A stretch of DNA of 64,000 bases, from the NCBI RefSeq assembly GCF_015062935.1, contig NZ_SUTM01000002.1, positions 30,252 through 94,251 of the forward strand, given 5' to 3'. The position numbers and the translations under genes are program-made. Below the pieces are notes generated by a model, which was not told where the DNA came from, made no database searches, and worked only from the letters and a program-made list of their open reading frames with translations. Source of the DNA: Methanobrevibacter sp. (GTDB lineage: Archaea; Methanobacteriota; Methanobacteria; Methanobacteriales; Methanobacteriaceae). Every line of letters begins with the position of its first letter. Positions within the stretch are counted from its first letter, which is position 1. Below, one piece after another: positions 57,601-64,000 of this stretch.

Positions 57601-57965
57601 TCAGAAATCCCTTCCAATGGTGCTGCTACAACCCCTTCGGTAAGGATAGCCAATGCAGTCCTGAGGCCCTGGTCACATCTCTGCTCAACGTCCCATTCGG
57701 CTTTTTCACCGGTGAGTTCAAACTTGGATGATGCGATTTCAGCGGCGATTTCAAATGCAACTGATTCCCTGTCCATATCCTTTTCCAGTTCCTTAATACG
57801 CTGAGCAACACCTTCGGGACCAACTAGCCCCTCTACTCTTTCAGCTAAATCCTTTGCTAAAGGCACTTCTGTTTCTGTTTCCACATCCAAACCTTTAGAT
57901 CTAGCCTCATTAGCTATTTCGTATAGGTGATGGGTTTCTTTCTCTAATCTGTCAAAATAATCCAT
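54666..57965 (-). CDS. polC: DNA polymerase II (family D) large subunit DP2
   Basis: 1099 residues, catalytic subunit of the archaeal replicative PolD. N-terminal DP2 domain with FAGPIRSAGGTAAAL (near 145), central two-barrel core with RLRYGRSRNTG, MRPAPHVLFPIGNNGGARR, zinc sites CTNPSCGISSNNSLCPKCG and, near the C-terminus, CTKCGSKY...CQKCGG, and NCDSDEDAIMLLLD (catalytic Asp). No intein: length is normal and motifs are uninterrupted. ATG 57965 with GTGGCGAT upstream is the start; the longer frame to 58040 includes promoter-like sequence. Confidence 0.96.
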   Translation of the reverse strand: MDYFDRLEKETHHLYEIANEARSKGLDVETETEVPLAKDLAERVEGLVGPEGVAQRIKELEKDMDRESVAFEIAAEIASSKFELTGEKAEWDVEQRCDQGLRTALAILTEGVVAAPLEGISDVKIKDNFDGTKYIGVYFAGPIRSAGGTAAALAVLLGDKIRQAIGIDEFKPIEDEIERYVEEVELYESEVTNLQYSPTPEEVRFAANHIPVEVSGEQTDQVEVSHRDLQRVETNNIRGGALLAMVEGVIQKSKKIKKIANKLGLDWDWLEEYSKPKTTESSEDSGDSDIVSEPKYIQDIIGGRPILGYPSEKGAFRLRYGRSRNTGLATMGVHPATMALLEFLAVGTQLKIEYPGKGNCVVPVDSIEGPIVKLRNGDVVIIDSVRQARELKKDVDEILFLGDMLVAFGEFLRNNQPLYPSGWVEEWWIQLLMQSENFDENNNDLDLHKLEYEYLSSAEALTLSKNYNIPLHPKYTYCYNDVTIEDLNSLIELLEKGKANYKANSELILDLSYPKRVLEVIGVPHTVREGKIVIDKDHAYALLVTLPKKLPEKDSTLEAVNEISPIEIKNKAPAYIGTRVGRPEKSKERLMRPAPHVLFPIGNNGGARRLIATAAKKGNIKVEIARRKCTNPSCGISSNNSLCPKCGSPTEIGKPSEKNIPLASMLKKASDNVKVRRVDEVKGVVGMISESKLAEPLEKGILRAKNEVFTFKDGTIRHDSTDLPLTHFIPKEIGVTVEKLKEMGYEKDCYGNPIENEDQIIELRVQDIVISDNCGEYLLKTAKFIDDELTRFYDMEPFYNVKEKSDLIGHLVAGLAPHTSAGVLGRIVGFTKALGCYAHPYFHSAKRRNCDSDEDAIMLLLDSILNFSKSYLPNTRGGSMDAPLVLSTRIDPEEIDDESHNLDIFERFPVEFYEKTYSPLKPAEVLEYIDNVEMHLGTPQQYEGLMFSHHTSNIHAGPTICLYKTLPSMREKVEAQISLAEKIRAVDQRGVVEKVLSSHFLPDIMGNSRAFSKQKVRCTKCGSKYRRIPLTGKCQKCGGNLILSVSKGSVTKYLEISQELINRYPISPYLRQRLEIQEFGIKSLFESDKSKQSSLDVFF

Positions 57966-58146
57966 ATTATCGCCACAAGTTACAAAATTAATTCGGTATA
58001 ATATAGTTAGATTTTCATAATATTTGAATATTTTCAACATTAAAAATCATGATAAAAAAAGATTAAATATATTGTAATCTATAAGTGTTATATACTGTAA
58101 TTTGACTGTTGAATTTGTAATTATTATTGCTATTTTGGTGATTTTA

Positions 58147-59271
58147 ATGTCAGATGATAAACCAATAAATGCCATGTATGGCCAAAAAATGAAATTAGAT
58201 TTAGACAAAATTAGAAATAGAAAAGCAAAAGCTAAAGAAACTCCAAAAGAAGTTTCTGAAGAAGTTGTTGAAAATGTTGCTAGCGAACCAGCAGTTGAAG
58301 AACCTGTTGTAGAGGAAGTTGCTGAGGAACCTGTAGAAGAGGTTGCTGAGGAAGCTAGTGAAGATGCTTCTGAAGATTCAGTCGAGGAACCTGTTGTAGA
58401 GGAAGTTGCTGAGGAACCTGCTGAAGAGGTTATAGAAGAAGATGAAGAAGACGATGATTCAGAAGAGGAAGTAATTAATGAACCTGTCGTGGAAGAGGTT
58501 ATTGACGATCCGGTAGTCGACGGCGTCATTGATGATGAAAAACCTGATGCAGATTCTAGTTTGGTTGATGACTTGAAAAGGAAAATGAAAGAAAAAGATG
58601 AAAAATTATCCAACCAATCAAGTGAACTGAACTATTTAACTAATAAAATTATTCCTAAGCTTAAAAAAGAAAATGCCGAGTTAAACAAACTTAAAAACGA
58701 GTTAACCGATGCATTAGAAAAAACTACTAGAAAATACTTCGACCAATTAGATATTAACGCAGATTTGAGTAATAAATTTGGAAAACTAGGTGCTGAAAAC
58801 GCAGTCAGTAAAGTAAGAGCCGATAAATTAGAATCTGAAGTTAACACAATTCGTGAAGAACTTGAAGGCGAAATTGACAGCTTAAAAGAAAAATTGGCTT
58901 CCGTTAATGTCGATGAAGTTAAAAATGAAAATAAACAGCTATCTAGTGAACTAGGTGATGTTAAAGATAAATTGGCCGATGCAAGAAAAGAAAACATAGA
59001 ACTTTCAGAAGAAATTGACAAGTTAAGAGCTGAACTCATTGAACTTGGAAACTATAAGGAAGAAGTTGACAAAGATAACAAAAAACAGATGGATGAATAT
59101 AAAGAAGAACTCTCTTCCCTTAGAACTCAACTTAAACTTAAGGAAAGTAGCTATGACAAATTATCCAATGAATCAAGTAAAACTATTTCTGATTTAAGAA
59201 AAGAAGTATCCAAACTTGAAGACGCATTGGAAAAAGAATCCAATAAAGGATTGTTCAACAGATTTAAATAG
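58147..59271 (+). CDS. Acidic coiled-coil protein
   Basis: 374 residues. MSDDKPINAMYGQKMKLDLD start, then a Glu/Val repeat region (about 35-130, repeated EEPVVEEVAEEP), then about 230 residues of near-continuous coiled coil ending KGLFNRFK. No membrane segment from ATG 58147 (GGTGATTTTA upstream); the longer frame from 58102 would add a hydrophobic stretch but lacks an RBS. Function unknown; a scaffold is possible. Confidence 0.8.
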   Translation: MSDDKPINAMYGQKMKLDLDKIRNRKAKAKETPKEVSEEVVENVASEPAVEEPVVEEVAEEPVEEVAEEASEDASEDSVEEPVVEEVAEEPAEEVIEEDEEDDDSEEEVINEPVVEEVIDDPVVDGVIDDEKPDADSSLVDDLKRKMKEKDEKLSNQSSELNYLTNKIIPKLKKENAELNKLKNELTDALEKTTRKYFDQLDINADLSNKFGKLGAENAVSKVRADKLESEVNTIREELEGEIDSLKEKLASVNVDEVKNENKQLSSELGDVKDKLADARKENIELSEEIDKLRAELIELGNYKEEVDKDNKKQMDEYKEELSSLRTQLKLKESSYDKLSNESSKTISDLRKEVSKLEDALEKESNKGLFNRFK

Positions 59272-59307
59272 ATGATTAATTTCATCTATAACTTATTTTT
59301 TTTTAAA

Positions 59308-59778
59308 ATGACTCAAGATAACTGTTTTATGCAAGAAGCTATTAAAGAAGCTCAAAAATCTTTAAAAGAAGGCGGAATTCCTATTGGAGCCGTCCTAGTT
59401 AAAGATGATAAAATCATATCTAGAGGGCATAACAGATTAATTCAGAATGATTCCGTTGTGCTGCATGCGGAAATAGATGCAATTGAAAATGCAGGCCGTT
59501 TGAATTATGAAGATTACATTAATTGCACACTTTACACAACATTATCCCCCTGCCCTATGTGTTCCGGAGCCGTAATACTTTATAACATACCTAAAGTCGT
59601 CATTGGCGAGAACACTACACTGATGGGTGCTGAAAACCTGCTGGAAATGAATGATGTTGAAGTGGTTGTCCTAAATGACTCCAGATGCAGAGACCTGTTT
59701 TTAAGGTTTTTGGAGGAAAATCCTGAAGTCTGGGATGATGAACTTGCTAAAGTGGGAAATACTACGGAGGTTAAATAA
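59308..59778 (+). CDS. Cytosine deaminase, yeast Fcy1-like
   Basis: 156 residues, zinc-dependent CDA-fold deaminase. HAEIDAIENAGRL (HAE, zinc His and proton-shuttle Glu) and TTLSPCPMCSGAVILYNIPK (PCxxC zinc cysteines), then VVIGEN and a C-terminal FLEENPEVWDDE. These last parts resemble Saccharomyces Fcy1 cytosine deaminase more than tRNA adenosine deaminase TadA. Start uncertain: ATG 59272 directly follows the previous stop, 59308 is taken here, and 59326 is possible. Pyrimidine salvage is the likely role. Confidence 0.85.
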   Translation: MTQDNCFMQEAIKEAQKSLKEGGIPIGAVLVKDDKIISRGHNRLIQNDSVVLHAEIDAIENAGRLNYEDYINCTLYTTLSPCPMCSGAVILYNIPKVVIGENTTLMGAENLLEMNDVEVVVLNDSRCRDLFLRFLEENPEVWDDELAKVGNTTEVK

Positions 59779-60155
59779 TGGAAATTATAGTGACAGATGA
59801 AAGGGATGAAAGATTTATAGAATTTTGCGGGTCTTTTGGATGTAAAATAGACGAACCTCAGGTAGTTTTGCTTTTAAATAATTTTGGAAAAATTGTCGGT
59901 TGCAGCAGCTTTAAGGTATATAACGCCGATTCTGCTGAAATCATCATTCTGTTTTTAAATTCCTATGACAATCGTGAAAAGATAGCCTATAAACTGATAA
60001 GGCAGCTTGAAAAGATAGCTATTGATTACGAATTCAAAAGTGTGGTTGTCCGTTTTGACAGCCGTGAAGACATCCTCATTGAAATATTCGAAAAACTGGA
60101 TTATCAATGGGTGGATGAATTCTTAATGAAAAAAGAGTTTAAAAGTTTGGTTTAA
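59778..60155 (+). CDS. GNAT-like acetyltransferase domain protein
   Basis: 125 residues. IVGCSSFKVYNADSAEIIIL followed by the helix DNREKIAYKLIRQLEKIAID and YEFKSVVVRF fits a GNAT fold (beta4, acetyl-CoA helix, beta5). The usual Q/RxxGxG/A loop is replaced by SYDNREKIA, so activity is uncertain. GGAGG upstream; start overlaps the deaminase stop by 1 nt. Confidence 0.7.
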   Translation: MEIIVTDERDERFIEFCGSFGCKIDEPQVVLLLNNFGKIVGCSSFKVYNADSAEIIILFLNSYDNREKIAYKLIRQLEKIAIDYEFKSVVVRFDSREDILIEIFEKLDYQWVDEFLMKKEFKSLV

Positions 60156-60200
60156 AAAAAAGAAAAATTTAAAAGATTAAGCTTCCTGTCTTAATCTTTT
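60153..60200 (-). terminator. lysS terminator
   Basis: AAAAGATTAAG (60171-60181) and CTTAATCTTTT (60190-60200) form a perfect 11-bp stem spanning the stop codon, followed on the minus strand by a T-rich tract (complement of 60153-60168). Confidence 0.6.
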
Positions 60201-61760
60201 TACAACAAAGTCTTTGTCTAAGCTTAACAAGAATGATGCAGCTCTTGGACCTTGTTTTTGACCTAGAATCATTTTATAGATAGCTTGGAAACCTTTTTGT
60301 GGTTTTAATCCTTGTTCTTCCAGGACTCCATACATTGCATCATGCAATTCTGCAGCATCTGTAAACTCTGTTGATTCCATTAAATCAGCTAAACCTTTCA
60401 GGAATTGAGTTTGCTCGTCAGTTAATGGTAATTTAGGCACTTTTTTAGTTTGCACTTGGAATTTTACAAATTTAGGTGCATAATTTTCCAACCAGTAAAT
60501 AACGTTGTCAACTCTTTCTCTGTATTGAGCCAATTCAGTTTCAGTCAGGTCTCCAAATTCTTTGTCTTTAAAGCTTTTGGTCAATTGGGAGTTCCTTTTA
60601 AGAATATCAAATATTTTTTCAAGGTCATCTCCTGCAATCTGGTAAGCGTTAACGAGGAATCTGAAAGGTGGTCTGAATGGTAAAGGTGCGTCAGGATGCA
60701 TCTGAACTATTTCATAGATTTCCCTGAATTTTCTTCCTTCTTTTTCAGATGGTGCTTCCTCTTCTCCGTAGAATACTTTTTCAACAGTATCAAAATTGTC
60801 AATGAAGTCTAAGAAAGGCATTTTTGGTGAGAAATCTTTAGCTTTCATTGGTTTTGATCTGAACAGGTAGTAATGGAGACTTTCTGCAGGTCCGATTTTC
60901 AGCCATTCTTCAGGAGCAAAGAATACTCCGTGGGATTTACTCATTGCTTCTCCGTCAAGGGTAATCCATTCGTATGGTACTGGATAAGGTGCAGGATAGT
61001 CAAATATTTCTTCGGAAATGACGCTACTTACATCATATGATCCTCCGCTTGCAGCGTGGTCTTTACCGAACGGTTCGCAGGTGGTTCCGAATATTTTCCA
61101 TCTTGCTGCCCATTCCACTCTCCATGTAAGTTTACCGTTTCCGGATTTAATGTCCATTTCACCTTCATGGCCACATTCACATCTGTATTTTACAATATCT
61201 CCGTCATAATCGTAAGCCTGTGTGGTATTTACTCTGCCACATTCTTCACAGATCGGGTTGTAAGGAAGCCAGTCGTCAGCTAAAGGTTCCCTTCTGTACT
61301 GGTTGAAGATTTCTTTGATTCTTTCAACCTTTTCAAATGCAGTTCTTATGTAATCGTCATAAACTCCTGATTTATACATTTCAAATCCGGATTTGTGTTC
61401 CATTTCAATTCCATAGTCGTCCATTACTGAAAGCAGTGGTTTTTCAAAGTGCTCTACAAAGTTTGCACAGCATCCGTCAGGACATGGAATCATGGAATAA
61501 GGCATACCGAGGTATTTGTCATAATCTTCAGGTAAAGGGTATGGAACTTTTCTCAGCGGATCGTGGTCATCAGCAATCCAGATGGTTTTAGCTTTCTTTC
61601 CTTTTTCTCTTAATTTCTTTCCAATTCCGTTAGCTATAAAAATATCGCAAGAGTTTCCAATATGTATTGAACCTGAAATTGAGGTTCCGCTTGCGATGAC
61701 ATGTTCTTCTACATCCATTTTGCTTAATTCATCAGCTATGTTTTCAATCCAATGTGTCAT
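60177..61760 (-). CDS. lysS: Lysyl-tRNA synthetase, class I
   Basis: 527 residues. Class I LysRS, the archaeal form unrelated to the common class II enzyme. [11 protein letters not shown] (HIGH motif, near 30), zinc ligands CEECG and CECG, AMSKSHG (KMSKS, near 273) and a helical anticodon-binding C-terminus. Monocistronic with its own terminator. Confidence 0.96.
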   Translation of the reverse strand: MTHWIENIADELSKMDVEEHVIASGTSISGSIHIGNSCDIFIANGIGKKLREKGKKAKTIWIADDHDPLRKVPYPLPEDYDKYLGMPYSMIPCPDGCCANFVEHFEKPLLSVMDDYGIEMEHKSGFEMYKSGVYDDYIRTAFEKVERIKEIFNQYRREPLADDWLPYNPICEECGRVNTTQAYDYDGDIVKYRCECGHEGEMDIKSGNGKLTWRVEWAARWKIFGTTCEPFGKDHAASGGSYDVSSVISEEIFDYPAPYPVPYEWITLDGEAMSKSHGVFFAPEEWLKIGPAESLHYYLFRSKPMKAKDFSPKMPFLDFIDNFDTVEKVFYGEEEAPSEKEGRKFREIYEIVQMHPDAPLPFRPPFRFLVNAYQIAGDDLEKIFDILKRNSQLTKSFKDKEFGDLTETELAQYRERVDNVIYWLENYAPKFVKFQVQTKKVPKLPLTDEQTQFLKGLADLMESTEFTDAAELHDAMYGVLEEQGLKPQKGFQAIYKMILGQKQGPRAASFLLSLDKDFVVKRLRQEA

Positions 61761-61939
61761 CTATTTCACCATATAATAAAAAAATTATCTTAAAATAAGT
61801 TATACTAATTAATCTTTGTTGCTATTAATATAAAAAGATTGGTTTAAATATTCTCTAACCACTATCTCAACATGAATTAAATATATTTTGAGTCATTAAA
61901 GTGAAAAAGTTTTATTTTATTATTTTATTAACTTATATT

Positions 61940-62815
61940 ATGACAGAGAAAGGAATTTCTGAATTTATAACATTTCCAAAAAGCTTTGAAAAATACCGAT
62001 GGTACAAGCCGATACTTGTTTTCATAATTGCTTTGATAATATATTCCATACTTACCCTGGTGCTGGTGGCAGTATTTTCAGGAATTTATGGAGAATCACT
62101 TATTGATGCCCTCCTGAATGCGGGATATGAAGCCATGGACACTGAGGTGGGTCAAATCTTTAATCAGTTAGCGGTGATTATCCTGATACCGTCACTGTAT
62201 ATTGCAACTAAGATTGTTAAAGACAGGCCATTTTCATCATATGCATCCTCACGGGGTGGATGGAATCATAAACTCTTCTTTAAGGCATTAATAATCCCAT
62301 TTATTGTATTTCTTGTTGTTGGATTTATTGAAAATGCAATAGCTGGTTCTAAAGGTGAATATCATTTTTCAATACTGTTTTTTATCATCACATTGATTCT
62401 TGTGCCTCTGCAGTCTATTGCAGAAGAGTATGCCTATCGGGGACTTATCATGCAGGCATTCGGCTCATGGTTTAACATACCCCTTTTAGCAGTAATTCTC
62501 CAGGCCATAATCTTTGCACTATCCCATGGTTACAATAGTCTTGGAAACATTGAAGTATTTGTTTTCGGACTTCTAATGGGATTTTTAGCATGGAAATCCA
62601 ACGGTATAGAAGTATCTTCAGCATTCCATGTCGGAAATAACCTGGCCATTGCATTATTGGTCATGTTCGGAATGCAGGCATCAACTTCAAACGTGCAAAT
62701 GAATGATGTAATAATTGCATTCATTGTAGATATAGTTCTCACTATGGTTATTTATTATGTAGCTAAGAAAAGCAACTGGTTTGGTGAAATCCCTGAAAAC
62801 TCTCAAAATGCATGA
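61940..62815 (+). CDS. CPBP (CAAX) intramembrane metalloprotease family protein
   Basis: 291 residues, about seven or eight membrane segments. ABI/CPBP motifs: EEYAYRG (EExxxR, near 176), HGYNS (His, near 212) and HVGNN (near 243). The family contains Rce1-like CAAX proteases and bacteriocin-immunity proteins; substrate unknown. ATG 61940 is preferred over GTG 61901 because a TATA-like AAATATATTTT near 61880 would start RNA close to 61908. Confidence 0.88.
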   Translation: MTEKGISEFITFPKSFEKYRWYKPILVFIIALIIYSILTLVLVAVFSGIYGESLIDALLNAGYEAMDTEVGQIFNQLAVIILIPSLYIATKIVKDRPFSSYASSRGGWNHKLFFKALIIPFIVFLVVGFIENAIAGSKGEYHFSILFFIITLILVPLQSIAEEYAYRGLIMQAFGSWFNIPLLAVILQAIIFALSHGYNSLGNIEVFVFGLLMGFLAWKSNGIEVSSAFHVGNNLAIALLVMFGMQASTSNVQMNDVIIAFIVDIVLTMVIYYVAKKSNWFGEIPENSQNA

Positions 62816-62840
62816 TTATTCTAATGAATAATCTTTTTTT
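62814..62840 (+). terminator. CPBP gene terminator
   Basis: GATTATTC (62814-62821), loop TAAT, GAATAATC (62826-62833), then T-run 62834-62840. Confidence 0.65.
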
Positions 62841-62846
62841 CTTTTT

Positions 62847-64000
62847 TTAAATGTTTTTCATGATTTTGTCGATGGCGTCGAGGAAATCTTTTGAAATCAC
62901 TTCTTTTCTCTCAGACCTTATTGCAAACATTCCGGCTTCAGTACAGACTGCCTTTAAATCTGCACCTGAAAGGCCTTCGGTTATTTCGCTTATTTCATCA
63001 AAATTGATGTTTTCTGCAAGCTTCATCCTTGAAGTGTGTATTTTAAGAATCTTTTCCCTGCTTTCCTTGACTGGATTTGGAACCTCAATTGTCCTGTCAA
63101 ACCTTCCAGGTCTTAAAAGTGCTTCATCAAGAATATCTGGTCTGTTGGTTGCTCCAACGATTCCAACATCACCTCTTGATTCGAATCCGTCAAGTTCAGC
63201 CAACAGCTGCATCAAAGTCCTTTGAACCTCTCTGTCAGCTCCTTCGCTGCTTCCAACCCTTTTTGTTCCTATTGCATCGATTTCATCTATGAATATTATT
63301 GCAGGGCTTTTTTCCTTTGCAAGGTCAAAGACATCTCGAACAATCCTTGAGCCTTCACCAAGGTACTTGTTCACGAATTCTGAAGCCACGATTTTAATGA
63401 ATGTTGCATTGGTTTCATTGGCCACAGCCTTTGCAAGCAGGGTCTTACCGGTTCCCGGAGGTCCGTAAAGCAGTATTCCCTTTGGAGGATCAATACCAAT
63501 TTCCTCAAATATTTCAGGATTTTTTATAGGAAGTTCCACGGTCTCCTTGATTTCGGTAATCTGTGTGTCAAGTCCCCCAATGTCGGCATATGTAACATCA
63601 GGCTTTTCATCAATCTCCATTGCAGATACATTCTTGTCCTTTTTGGCAGGAAATACATTGACTACAGTGAGGCTATTCTGGTTCAGGGCAACTCTTGCTC
63701 CAGGCTCAAGCAAATCCCTGTTAATTGAACCAGGACATGTCACAAGAAACTCGTGGCCGACAGCACCTTGAATTCCTATTTTGGTTTCATCAAAAACTTC
63801 AGTCACTGTTGCAAGAACCAGAGGTGTCTTTTTAAATGAGTTGATTTCACCCTTGAGCTCTTTGATTTTTCCCTCAAGCTGACGGTTGCTCACGTTTGAT
63901 TTCAGCTGTTCGCCTTCAAGGGCCCTTACCTTTTGCATCAGTTCGTCCTTGGTTTTTTCATTTTCTTCCTTTAGTGATTCAATTGTTTCAAGAAGCTGTT
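62847..64000 (-). CDS. pan: Proteasome-activating nucleotidase PAN (N-terminus cut by window edge)
   Basis: The frame runs to the right edge. 384 residues are visible: N-terminal coiled coil, OB domain (about 60-125), AAA domain with GPPGTGKT (Walker A), IIFIDEIDA (Walker B), GATNRPD (sensor 1) and RPGRFDR. It unfolds substrates for the 20S proteasome. The protein ends at DAIDKIMKNI, without the C-terminal HbYX tripeptide that PAN of Methanocaldococcus uses to dock and open the 20S gate. Confidence 0.93.
   Translation of the reverse strand, partial: QLLETIESLKEENEKTKDELMQKVRALEGEQLKSNVSNRQLEGKIKELKGEINSFKKTPLVLATVTEVFDETKIGIQGAVGHEFLVTCPGSINRDLLEPGARVALNQNSLTVVNVFPAKKDKNVSAMEIDEKPDVTYADIGGLDTQITEIKETVELPIKNPEIFEEIGIDPPKGILLYGPPGTGKTLLAKAVANETNATFIKIVASEFVNKYLGEGSRIVRDVFDLAKEKSPAIIFIDEIDAIGTKRVGSSEGADREVQRTLMQLLAELDGFESRGDVGIVGATNRPDILDEALLRPGRFDRTIEVPNPVKESREKILKIHTSRMKLAENINFDEISEITEGLSGADLKAVCTEAGMFAIRSERKEVISKDFLDAIDKIMKNI

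Noticed and set aside
54666-57965. Intein in the DP2 polymerase subunit
   Set aside because: Total length is normal and motifs are contiguous; no splice-junction blocks seen.
58047-58613. 188-codon Ser/Thr-rich open frame opposite the acidic coiled-coil gene
   Set aside because: It is the reverse of the Glu/Val repeat region, which yields Ser/Thr runs by codon complementarity.

Overview
The window is from a low-GC methanogenic archaeon of the Methanobacteriales, most likely Methanobrevibacter. Support comes from the archaeal core genes (D-family polymerase large subunit, SRP54, TFS, Rpo L and Rpo4/F, L21e, Csl4, Dph2, Pus10, Sec61-beta, class I lysyl-tRNA synthetase, PAN). It also comes from the methanogen redox regulator MsvR, F420H2 oxidase and CbiL, from Ig-domain adhesin-like proteins, and from AT-rich spacers with archaeal TATA boxes and the recurring start context GGTGATAAT-ATG. 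Species is not claimed.

Layout. 0-1.2 kb: C-terminal part of an adhesin-like protein with a tandem coiled-coil repeat. 1.4-10.8 kb: a bacterial-type metK, then ileS-purL-moeA-site-2 protease. 10.9-14.7 kb: an oxidative/chemical stress block (rubrerythrin-like protein, F420H2 oxidase, tautomerase, HxlR regulator, MFS exporter). 14.75-23.45 kb: an accessory island with a DUF4258-like/DUF2283 toxin-antitoxin pair, two ATPases, small coiled-coil proteins, an unknown multispanning membrane protein, TPR and HEAT proteins and a DinD/BRO-N protein. 23.5-29.6 kb: esterase, TcdA-like, TatD, MsvR, CbiL, a Rad3-like helicase and tRNA-Arg(TCG). 29.6-39.6 kb: transcription, RNA and translation genes (TFS, RpoL, Csl4, Dph2, Hpt, SRP54, Pus10, MoaC, Sec61-beta, HisF, OGG). 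39.9-47.4 kb: MFS exporter, cyclophilin, argD, zinc-ribbon protein, Nudix, lysA-dapF. 47.4-50.3 kb: L21e-rpoF, then DUF655-ksgA-hemK. 50.6-64 kb: a truncated adhesin, nrdD, polC, coiled-coil protein, cytosine deaminase, lysS, CPBP protease and PAN (cut by the window edge).

The strongest unexplained signal is regulatory and lies in the accessory island. Four unrelated accessory transcription units (starts at 14986, 17692, 19331, 23311) share one promoter design: direct repeats at an exact 19-bp period that run without a gap into a common BRE/TATA block. I see this at no housekeeping gene in the window. The same island holds four degenerate copies of a roughly 50-65-bp repeat lying between gene cassettes, a 23-bp tandem array in a probable 5' leader, and a palindrome set bracketing the promoter of one ATPase. 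Outside the island, three intergenic spots share a roughly 100-bp element with inverted ends and a fixed-distance GATATATAT core. Two GTTCG-N8-CGAAC palindromes bracket the nrdD TATA box, CGAA/TTCG palindromes lie at fprA and msvR, and the L21e leader can form a 17-bp stem with an 8-nt bulge.
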